The notes beneath the pieces were generated by a model. The model was not told where the DNA came from. It saw only the letters and a program-made list of their open reading frames with translations, and searched no databases. Of a stretch of 64,000 nt of DNA, positions 44,810 through 52,100 are shown piece by piece. The first letter of the stretch is position 1. Every line of letters begins with the position of its first letter. The stretch comes from Bdellovibrionales bacterium RIFCSPHIGHO2_01_FULL_40_29 (lineage in GTDB: Bacteria; Bdellovibrionota; Bdellovibrionia; Bdellovibrionales; Bdellovibrionaceae), in NCBI GenBank assembly GCA_001771815.1, contig MEPU01000006.1, forward strand, positions 62,001-126,000, written 5' to 3'. Made by a program: the position numbers and the translations under genes.

Positions 44810-46114
44810 ATGAGTACTGAATTTGAAATCCCTAAAAAATTGCGCATTTGTCTGGTTGGACAAAAAATTCCAGTACTTAGTCGCGCCAGCGATACCGGAT
44901 TATTGTGGCCACTGGCTCGTGGATTAACTGAACGCGGTCATGATGTTACAATTATTTCAACATCAACACCCCTCAGAAAGCCTGAACTTTTTCGAGATGG
45001 AATTAAAGCCTACTATTTAAATGAAGGCCAACCCCAGTATAAAACAGTGCGCTTCTCTGATGCCGTTCATCGAAAATTTGTCTCTTTAAATAAAGAGAAT
45101 CCTTTTCACTTGGTTCACAGCATGGATCAAAGTGGTTTTAAAATTGGTCGACACAAGAAAAACCTTAATATCTGCATGGCTTATGATGTTGAAGCAACTC
45201 AAATGGCACAACTCTTTACCATTTTATCAGAAAAACAAAACTCTGTCGGCGCCATGGTGCAAAACTCGATTCGTCTTGGTTTTAAATTTTTACAGACTTA
45301 TTTTTTACAAGATCGAGCTATTCTAGATACTGCCGACGGTCTTTTTGTAACCACTCCTCAGCAACGACTGATCCTGGAACGTTACTATCTTTTTCCTGAT
45401 TTCCATACCTACACTGTACCCTATGGTATTAATTTAGGTGATCTGACCCCCAAAGCAGAATCTGAAAACTTTAAAATGAAACTGAATATACCGGATAATG
45501 CTCAAATTATTTTAGCCATTTCGGATTTTTCAAATTCCTTTGAAGTAAAACCATTACTAAAAGCTTTCGAAAGAATTGTTCTTAAGAAACCCAATACTTT
45601 TTTGCTCTTGCTTGGGGATGGACCACAATGGAAAGAAGTTGAATTTGAAATGCTGAATTTGGCCTTAGGCAGCCGGGTAATAATGCCGGGCTCAGTAACA
45701 GCCGAAGAAATGTTAGAATGCATTTTAGCCTCGCCTATTTATGTCGATTTAAGCTCGCGCTCAACAGGACTAGAACCCAGTTTGATCGAAGCAATGGCAC
45801 AGAAGAAAATTGTAATTGGATCTGAGCTCAGTCCCATTTCAGAAATCATCGAAGATGGAATTGATGGATTTTTGGTGCGTCCGGCCGATGTGGATACTCT
45901 AGCTCACCTGTTGGATCGCCTTATTTCTGATAATCAAGAAAACAAAGAGGAAATTGGGGAAAAAGCAAGATTGAAAGTTGTAGAGGTTTTCAATCGTCAA
46001 AAGATGATAGACTCGCTTATAAATGCCTATACCCAAATTTTGAAAAATTCAGGTAAATTTAAGCGCCGCGCAACTCTAAAGAGCTTCTTTTCAAAGCTCA
46101 CAAAAACAGTATAA
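44810..46114 (+). CDS. GT4-family glycosyltransferase
   Basis: 434 residues, GT-B fold. The N-terminal acceptor domain has LWPLARGLTERGHDVTIIST. The C-terminal donor domain has FLLLLGDGPQWKEVEFEM, VIMPGSVTAEEMLECI and the SRSTGLEPSLIEAMAQKK (E-x7-E) signature. It transfers sugar from a nucleotide donor, probably in envelope glycan synthesis. It is directly preceded by the 326-residue hypothetical gene (3-bp gap) and followed by HU. Confidence 0.9.
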   Translation: MSTEFEIPKKLRICLVGQKIPVLSRASDTGLLWPLARGLTERGHDVTIISTSTPLRKPELFRDGIKAYYLNEGQPQYKTVRFSDAVHRKFVSLNKENPFHLVHSMDQSGFKIGRHKKNLNICMAYDVEATQMAQLFTILSEKQNSVGAMVQNSIRLGFKFLQTYFLQDRAILDTADGLFVTTPQQRLILERYYLFPDFHTYTVPYGINLGDLTPKAESENFKMKLNIPDNAQIILAISDFSNSFEVKPLLKAFERIVLKKPNTFLLLLGDGPQWKEVEFEMLNLALGSRVIMPGSVTAEEMLECILASPIYVDLSSRSTGLEPSLIEAMAQKKIVIGSELSPISEIIEDGIDGFLVRPADVDTLAHLLDRLISDNQENKEEIGEKARLKVVEVFNRQKMIDSLINAYTQILKNSGKFKRRATLKSFFSKLTKTV

Positions 46115-46145
46115 TAAAAGTGTTTTCAATAACTTAGGGGATCCA

Positions 46146-46424
46146 ATGACCAAAGCGGACTTAATTAACTTGGTATCTGAAAAAGCCGGCATTACACGTG
46201 TTAAGGCTGAGGCCGTCGTGAATACTATTTTTGATACAATGGTCGAAGCTTTAATGAAAGATGATCGTATTGAAATTCGCGGTTTTGGATCATTTGTAAA
46301 TCGGAAATATGATTCCTATAAGGGGCGAAATCCCCGCACGGGTGAGGTCATCGCTGTTGATGAAAAGAAATTGCCTTTTTTCAAAGTGGGCAAAGAATTA
46401 AAAGAAGAAATTAATAAAAGTTAG
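46146..46424 (+). CDS. HU/IHF-family DNA-binding protein
   Basis: 92 residues, the standard length. MTKADLINLVSEKAGITRVK starts the dimerisation helix; DDRIEIRGFGSFVNRKY and GRNPRTGEVIAVDEKK form the DNA-embracing arm with the conserved Arg-Asn-Pro; the end is FKVGKELKEEINK. GGGG precedes the ATG. It bends and compacts DNA as a dimer. The sequence does not separate HU from IHF firmly. Its last 14 bp overlap the convergent protease gene. Confidence 0.93.
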   Translation: MTKADLINLVSEKAGITRVKAEAVVNTIFDTMVEALMKDDRIEIRGFGSFVNRKYDSYKGRNPRTGEVIAVDEKKLPFFKVGKELKEEINKS

Positions 46425-47256
46425 AATTCTCATTCATAACATCTTGAATCCATTTTTTGTACGAAAACACTAAAGCCAGGGTTGAAGTTCCCTCACAAAT
46501 TTTATCTTCATTACCGCGCCCAAATGAGTTAACTCCCAAAATTTGAGGCTCATTATCAATGAGCACAAATGCCGGTCCACCCGAATCACCATAGCAAATC
46601 CCTTTTCCATTGGATTGGTCCACTCGAACTTTTTCAATATCTTTCTTAATCACATAATCGGATCGCTGCAATGATGTTTTTCTTAAAACACCCGAGTCCT
46701 TATTGTGACTACCTGTAACACCATAACCATAGAAATAGATTCGACTATTTCTGACCATTTGTGGATCTGCAATTTTAAAAATGGGATAACTGCTTGGTGC
46801 ATCGACTTCTAAAAAAATCAGTGCGATATCATTTATAACTTCAGTCGTAGTTGTTTTATCTTGATAATCTTCATGGACAACTGTTTTTAAAACTCTTTGA
46901 GTGTTGGCAATATTAAATCCGCTTTCACAGCTAAGCGATGTGTGAAAAGCCACCTTTATTTTATCTGGTGTGGCTGTGATACAATGAGCCGCTGTCAAAA
47001 GAACACGCGATGAGATCAATGTTGCTGTGCAAATTCCTGTCGCATCGCCATCTTCATCGGATAAAATCATGGCCACTCTATTGGCATCACTATCGTTCTG
47101 CTGAACACGCGGACCACCTATGATACCTGTTGCTAGCAATTCATCCTCTGGAACGCACCCTTGAAATTGCTTTTTAGAATCGACATCATTCGACGATTTT
47201 GAACATGAAGTGAATGCAACCCAAATAAATGTTCCGATAATGACTAATTTGATCAC
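46411..47256 (-). CDS. Trypsin-like serine protease, lipoprotein
   Basis: 281 residues from a GTG start. A lipoprotein signal ends in AFTSC. The chymotrypsin fold shows TGIIGGPRV (activation-type N-terminus), VLLTAAHCITA (His near 91), INDIALIFLE (Asp near 143) and ICYGDSGGPAF (Ser near 223). Paired Cys suggest disulfides. A lipid-anchored, possibly surface or periplasmic protease of the S1 family, common in bdellovibrios. It runs convergent with HU, overlapping 14 bp. Confidence 0.9.
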   Translation of the reverse strand: MIKLVIIGTFIWVAFTSCSKSSNDVDSKKQFQGCVPEDELLATGIIGGPRVQQNDSDANRVAMILSDEDGDATGICTATLISSRVLLTAAHCITATPDKIKVAFHTSLSCESGFNIANTQRVLKTVVHEDYQDKTTTTEVINDIALIFLEVDAPSSYPIFKIADPQMVRNSRIYFYGYGVTGSHNKDSGVLRKTSLQRSDYVIKKDIEKVRVDQSNGKGICYGDSGGPAFVLIDNEPQILGVNSFGRGNEDKICEGTSTLALVFSYKKWIQDVMNENSNFY

Positions 47257-47387
47257 TCAGCCCCCGCTTAGATGGGTTGGACTTTAATGCATTTTATGGG
47301 CATAAGCGATCGCAATCCAAATTGCGGTAAATATTCAAAAGTTGTAAAAAAATAAGACAGCGATTCTTTTCCCTTATCAAATATATT

Positions 47388-48575
47388 CTATTTGATAACG
47401 TTTTTTATTTCTTTCTTTCTGTATAGGGCCATATACAGGCGCTCTAACCCCACAGCAATTCCAGCTGATGGAGGCATTCCGTACTCTAATGCCGTAAAAA
47501 AATCCTCATCTAATGAAACTGCTTTTTTTTGCAGTAGGACCTTTTTCTGAAGATCATCTTCAGCGCGCAGTCGTTGTACATCTGGATTATTGAGTTCATG
47601 AAAAGCATTGGCCAGTTCGAGGCCATTCCAATACACTTCAAATCGTTCTGCCCAACCGTCATTTCCCACGCGCGCCAAAGCCGCTTGATACGGAGGATAT
47701 TTTTCGACAAAAACCAATCGATCCGATGGCCATTGGAATTCGATTTTTTCCATAAAAATAAGAAAGAAATAATCATCTATTGTACGTGCTCCCGAGACAT
47801 CAACTCGTAACTTCTCGGCCAATATTTTTAACTCAGCTTCGGTTGTTGTTGGCGTGAGTTCAAATTGGCAGTACTTTTTAAATAAATCAGCCACAGTAAA
47901 TGTTAAAACCTCAAGCGGACGATCGACTTTCATTTGATCTGATAAATACTCAACAAGTTCAATCATATCCATTTTAATGACTGAAAAACTACTAAACGCC
48001 CGATACCATTCTAGCATCGTGAACTCTGGAGCATGGGTGTCTGTGAATTCATTATTTCTAAAAACGGGTGCTATCTCAAAAATGCGCTCAGCCCCTTCAA
48101 CGAGAAGTTTTTTTAAATTCAATTCTGGGGATGTAGGTAAAAAAAACTTTGTTTTCTTAGAACCCAACTCAAACTCAGTTTCAAAAGGATCTAAACTTGG
48201 CTCTGTTCCGGGACAAACAACTAATGTTGCTGTTTTGACATCCTGAAAACGTTTCTCTTTAAAAAAAGTCCTCGTTAATGAAAGAAAATCAAACCATTTT
48301 TTTTGCTCGGGCCATTTGTCATATCGGGGGACTCTATCTGTGCGATTAGCTGCTAATAGTATCAATTGATTGGATGGCATGAGCGCCACAAGATCACCAT
48401 CGACCAAGACATCGCCGCCCTTAATTGCAGGAGCATCTTTGAAGCTCCACTCCTGCAGATTCTGGGTACCAATGCGATTTTGTTCAGTTCGCCCGTATCG
48501 CAAAGCGCCGCGCGGCATCTCCGGGTACTTAATCCAGTGTTTTTGCAAATATTCGTCTCTTCTTTTGCTCATCAT
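47388..48575 (-). CDS. epmA: EF-P lysine aminoacylase-like protein (EpmA/PoxA/GenX) with N-terminal extension
   Basis: 395 residues. From about residue 110 it follows the EpmA pattern, a class II LysRS catalytic core: FPTSPE-like FFLPTSPELNLKKLLVEG (motif 2 region), IAPVFRNNEFTDTHAPEFTM, NGLELANAFHELNNPDVQ, and PSAGIAVGLERLYMAL (motif 3). EpmA attaches beta-lysine to elongation factor P. Typical EpmA lacks the OB-fold domain and is ~325 residues; here ~90-110 extra N-terminal residues (GDVLVDGDLVALMP) are present. No EF-P or EpmB gene is in the window. It starts 20 bp from the divergent tldD. Confidence 0.82.
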   Translation of the reverse strand: MMSKRRDEYLQKHWIKYPEMPRGALRYGRTEQNRIGTQNLQEWSFKDAPAIKGGDVLVDGDLVALMPSNQLILLAANRTDRVPRYDKWPEQKKWFDFLSLTRTFFKEKRFQDVKTATLVVCPGTEPSLDPFETEFELGSKKTKFFLPTSPELNLKKLLVEGAERIFEIAPVFRNNEFTDTHAPEFTMLEWYRAFSSFSVIKMDMIELVEYLSDQMKVDRPLEVLTFTVADLFKKYCQFELTPTTTEAELKILAEKLRVDVSGARTIDDYFFLIFMEKIEFQWPSDRLVFVEKYPPYQAALARVGNDGWAERFEVYWNGLELANAFHELNNPDVQRLRAEDDLQKKVLLQKKAVSLDEDFFTALEYGMPPSAGIAVGLERLYMALYRKKEIKNVIK

Positions 48576-48595
48576 TCAAAGATGGCTTATAAAAA

Positions 48596-50026
48596 ATGCC
48601 TATGCAAACTGAATTTAATAAATATAAAAAAGATGCCGATTTTGTTGCCTTTAAAACCATTCATGAACGCACTCGTGATCTGAGTGTTCGAGACGGCAAA
48701 CCAGACTCATTTAACGAATTCGAGGACTCTGGTTTATTGATTGAAGTCATGCGAAATGGTCAGATGGGGTATAGTGCCACATGCGAAACCACCTCTCAGG
48801 GAATTAAAATAGCTTTTGAAAAAGCGATTGCTATGACAACCGCTAGTTCAAAGTATCCTCTATTTAAATTTGATCAACGAATCCGTCCACCCTCAAAAGG
48901 CAAATACGAAACAACGAAAAAGACTAAATTGGATTCACTTTCAACTTCAGAAATTTATGATTTTTTAAAAAAAACGTCCTTAGCATTAAAAGTGAGTGAT
49001 AAAATTATCTCTTCAACATCCGATGCTATGGTCATCACCTGTCAGCAAAATTATATGTCCTCGATCGGTGCGGAATTTGAACAAAACTTTGATATCGTTA
49101 TCAATTCGATGGCAGCCACAGCACGCGAAGGCCAAGAAACACAGACTCGCTCGCTTCATGGTGGACGGGGAAATTGTTTGCAAATTGGCGCCGAACATTT
49201 TCAACTCGATGCTGCTCTTAAAGACTGCGATCAAATCTCGCGCGAGGCTTTAGAATTACTGAGCGCCGAGAATTGCCCCACTGAGATTTGTGACCTTATT
49301 CTGGCTCCAGATCAAATGCTTTTACAAATCCATGAATCCATTGGGCATCCGCTTGAATTGGATCGCATCCTCGGCGATGAGCGAAATTTTGCTGGGTGGA
49401 GCTTTGTTCAACCTTCAGATTTTGGCCAACTCAAATATGGCAGCGACATGATGAACGTGGTTTTTGATCCGACAGTCAGTCATGAAATTGCCAGTTATAA
49501 GTTCGATGAGACTGGAAACCCTGCAGAAAAAAAATATTTAATTAAGAATGGAATTCTTCAAACAGGCCTCGGCAGTCTCGAGAGTCAACAGCGTTCGGGA
49601 TTAAGAGGGGTTGCAAATGCTCGCTCTAGCTCTTGGAATCGTGCCCCTATTGACCGCATGGCCAATATCAATCTGGAGTGTGGTGATCTGACACTGGAGG
49701 AAATGATTGCAAAAGTCGAAAATGGAATCATGATGTTTGCTAACAAGTCATGGTCTATCGATGATTACCGTCGTAAGTTTCAGTTTGGTTGTGAATATGG
49801 AAAAAAAGTTGAAAATGGAAAAATCACCAAAACTTTGAAAAATCCAAATTACCGAGGCATCACAGTCCCTTTTTGGAATAGCTTAGCGGGATTAACAAAG
49901 CCCGATACAAAAGAATCCTATGGGTCCCCTTATTGTGGAAAGGGCGAGCCCAGCCAAGTCATTCGCGTTGGTCACTCCTCACCCTATGCGCTATTCAAAA
50001 ATATTGAAATTTTCGGTGGAGGCTAA
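48596..50026 (+). CDS. tldD: Metalloprotease TldD
   Basis: 476 residues. The zinc motif is HESIGH (HExxxH) near residue 245, in QIHESIGHPLELDRILGDE, with C-terminal CGKGEPSQVIRVGH contributing the distal Cys ligand. Family knowledge: TldD pairs with TldE/PmbA as a heterodimeric protease that trims unfolded peptides such as microcin precursors and CcdA. pmbA follows 1 bp after the stop. It diverges from epmA. Confidence 0.93.
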   Translation: MPMQTEFNKYKKDADFVAFKTIHERTRDLSVRDGKPDSFNEFEDSGLLIEVMRNGQMGYSATCETTSQGIKIAFEKAIAMTTASSKYPLFKFDQRIRPPSKGKYETTKKTKLDSLSTSEIYDFLKKTSLALKVSDKIISSTSDAMVITCQQNYMSSIGAEFEQNFDIVINSMAATAREGQETQTRSLHGGRGNCLQIGAEHFQLDAALKDCDQISREALELLSAENCPTEICDLILAPDQMLLQIHESIGHPLELDRILGDERNFAGWSFVQPSDFGQLKYGSDMMNVVFDPTVSHEIASYKFDETGNPAEKKYLIKNGILQTGLGSLESQQRSGLRGVANARSSSWNRAPIDRMANINLECGDLTLEEMIAKVENGIMMFANKSWSIDDYRRKFQFGCEYGKKVENGKITKTLKNPNYRGITVPFWNSLAGLTKPDTKESYGSPYCGKGEPSQVIRVGHSSPYALFKNIEIFGGG

Positions 50027-50027
50027 T

Positions 50028-51359
50028 ATGTCGACTCACGTGCTCACTTATCTTAAAAAATTTTCTACTGAAGCCTTCTCTCAACTAAAGAACAACGAAG
50101 ATGTCGCTCTTAATTTGCACTCTGAGGAAAGTGATTTCATTCGTTTTAGCCAATCAAAAGTCCGACAGAACACATCCGTCAACCAACATGAAATGACGGT
50201 GCAGTATCAATGCGATCAACGAACGTATCGATTAAAATTTAATCTGACCTTGGATTTTGCAATGGATATGAAAAAATTTAACGAAGCCCTGGCTGAAATA
50301 CGCCTACAGCTTCCAAAGACGGACCCCAATCCCCAGTTTGTACCCCTGAAAAATAATGGAACTTCTGAGATATTTAAAAAAGCAAGTCGCCCAGAAACAT
50401 CCGAAATTATCTCCACCATTTGCTCGACTTTTTCTGACTCTGATATGGCTGGGTTGTGGTGTTCTGGCCCCCTTCGGCGTGCTGCTATCAACTCGAAAGG
50501 GCAATTTCATTATTTTGAGACAGATTTCTTTTTCTTAGATTATTCGCTCTATGATGGACCGCGAGCAGCAAAATCATTTTACGCTGAAACAGAGTGGCAC
50601 CAGCAAAACTTTCTAAATACAGCTCAACAAACTAAAAATACGCTGTCTTTACTCAAAAGGTCTTCAATAAAAATTAAGCCTGGAGCCTATAAAACCTATC
50701 TTGGACCCATGGCCGTTGCCGAGCTTATGACTATGTTCTACTGGCGTGCACTCAGCCGTTCCTCTTATGAGCAAGGGTTTGCCCCCCTTAAAAAACTTTA
50801 CGAGAAAGAAGTTTTATTTTCAGAACAATTCACAATGCTTGAAAATTTGAACTTGGGATACTCGACCCCATTTAATGCTTTGGGTGAAGTTAGCCCCAAA
50901 GACTTGATGTTGATTGAAAAAGGCCGGCTTCAAAATTTTCTCATCAGTACGGCAACTGCGACTGAGTACCAACTGGAATCTAATTTTGCAGAGCCCAGCG
51001 AAATGATGAAATCTCCTGAAATTAGAGCTGGTACTCTAGAAGAAGCTTATATTCTTAAAGAACTTGGTACTGGCCTGTACCTGTCCAATTTACACTATAT
51101 CAACTGGAGTGATCCTCAAGCCGCCCGCATTACGGGAATGACACGATTTGCTTGTTTCTGGGTTGAGAACGGAGAAATTCAAGGTCCAATTCAAGATATG
51201 CGGTTTGATGAAACTCTTTTCAATATATTCGGGAAAAATTTAATCAATTTAACAAAAAACCAACAAGTCTACGTCAATACCTCAACTTATATGCAACGTG
51301 AACTTGGTGCCATGAAGGTTCCCGGTGCGCTCATCCAAGAAATGAATTTCACTCTGTAA
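50028..51359 (+). CDS. pmbA: TldE/PmbA, partner of TldD
   Basis: 443 residues from ATG 50028, chosen because GGAGG ends 5 nt upstream; a longer frame would overlap tldD. It has the PmbA/TldE fold (VALNLHSEESDFIRFSQSK; FNALGEVSPKDLMLIEKG; ARITGMTRFACFWVENGEI) but no HExxxH, as expected of the non-catalytic partner. The pair makes a TldDE complex. A hairpin terminator follows. Confidence 0.9.
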   Translation: MSTHVLTYLKKFSTEAFSQLKNNEDVALNLHSEESDFIRFSQSKVRQNTSVNQHEMTVQYQCDQRTYRLKFNLTLDFAMDMKKFNEALAEIRLQLPKTDPNPQFVPLKNNGTSEIFKKASRPETSEIISTICSTFSDSDMAGLWCSGPLRRAAINSKGQFHYFETDFFFLDYSLYDGPRAAKSFYAETEWHQQNFLNTAQQTKNTLSLLKRSSIKIKPGAYKTYLGPMAVAELMTMFYWRALSRSSYEQGFAPLKKLYEKEVLFSEQFTMLENLNLGYSTPFNALGEVSPKDLMLIEKGRLQNFLISTATATEYQLESNFAEPSEMMKSPEIRAGTLEEAYILKELGTGLYLSNLHYINWSDPQAARITGMTRFACFWVENGEIQGPIQDMRFDETLFNIFGKNLINLTKNQQVYVNTSTYMQRELGAMKVPGALIQEMNFTL

Positions 51360-51400
51360 TCGCCGGCCAGAGGTTAGACCAATTACCTATTGTGGTTTTG

Positions 51401-51440
51401 TGCAAAATCCCTTATAAAAATAGGGATTTTGCATTTTATA
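51401..51440 (+). terminator. Rho-independent terminator after tldD-pmbA
   Basis: TGCAAAATCCCT (51401-51412) pairs exactly with AGGGATTTTGCA (51422-51433), a 12-bp perfect stem with a 9-nt AT-rich loop, followed by TTTTATA. It lies 42 bp after the pmbA stop and upstream of the next gene's promoter region. The stem is moderate in GC, so efficiency is uncertain. Confidence 0.72.
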
Positions 51441-51475
51441 ATAATTTGCAATTTAACCTAACAAAGGGGTCTCAA

Positions 51476-51883
51476 ATGGCGGCATTAAATAAAATTCAAA
51501 CCTTTATCAAAAAATTGTCCGAGTCTCAGAATGTAAAAAAAGTTGTGAAAGATATCCAAACAGTTTCTGAAGATTTACAAAAACGCGTTCCACATTTATC
51601 AAAAGAAGATGCCATTAAAAAATACAAAGAAATTATGAAAAAAGTCACTCAAACAGAGGGTGATCTTGAAAAAGAAGTGAACAAAGTTATTGGAAAAATT
51701 AAAAAGTCAAAATCTGAAGTTGAAAAAGGACTTCAGGACTACCGCAAAAAAGCAATCGCTCGTAAAAAGGAATTTGAAAAGATTTTGAAAACCAAAGCTG
51801 TCAAAAAATCGACAGCAAAAAAAACAACTAAAAAGACTGCTCAAAAAGCACCACGAAAAAAAGCAGCCTCGGCTAAAAAATAG
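51476..51883 (+). CDS. Lysine-rich, histone H1-like protein
   Basis: 135 residues from ATG 51476, with AAAGGGG upstream. Residues ~1-100 are charged and helical (SEDLQKRVPHLSKEDAIKKY; QTEGDLEKEVNKVIGKIKKS), followed by a C-terminal Lys/Ala tail (KKSTAKKTTKKTAQKAPRKK) like the tails of eukaryotic H1 and bacterial AlgP/Hc1. It is likely to bind DNA or polyphosphate, or act as a phasin-like coat. No signal peptide. It stands alone between two terminators, a sign of strong monocistronic expression. Not an HU relative. Confidence 0.72.
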   Translation: MAALNKIQTFIKKLSESQNVKKVVKDIQTVSEDLQKRVPHLSKEDAIKKYKEIMKKVTQTEGDLEKEVNKVIGKIKKSKSEVEKGLQDYRKKAIARKKEFEKILKTKAVKKSTAKKTTKKTAQKAPRKKAASAKK

Positions 51884-51900
51884 GTTATTTTGAATTTATC

Positions 51901-51940
51901 ACTTGAGGGGGAATCCCCCTCAAGTTTCCTCATTTTATAG
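51901..51940 (+). terminator. Strong rho-independent terminator
   Basis: ACTTGAGGGGGA (51901-51912) pairs exactly with TCCCCCTCAAGT (51914-51925), a 12-bp stem with a one-base centre, so about 10 bp would form with a small loop. TTCCTCATTTTAT follows. It ends the histone-H1-like gene and is the most GC-rich terminator in the window. Confidence 0.85.
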
Positions 51941-52100
51941 CTTTCGAAGCATCCATCGCTTAAATCTTGCCTCTCTATAGTTCTCCTGCCCAAAAAGGCT
52001 TCAGTTCAGTCTTTGAAGCCATTTGTCATTTTCTACATCCTCCTCATTTCTCGCCCAGTATGTTAGATTTACTCAACCTTTTACACTTGGGGAGTCTTCC

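Noticed and set aside
51941-52100. Possible glycine riboswitch upstream of gcvP
   Set aside because: No tandem glycine-aptamer core sequences were found; only a weak 6-bp hairpin near 51997-52020.
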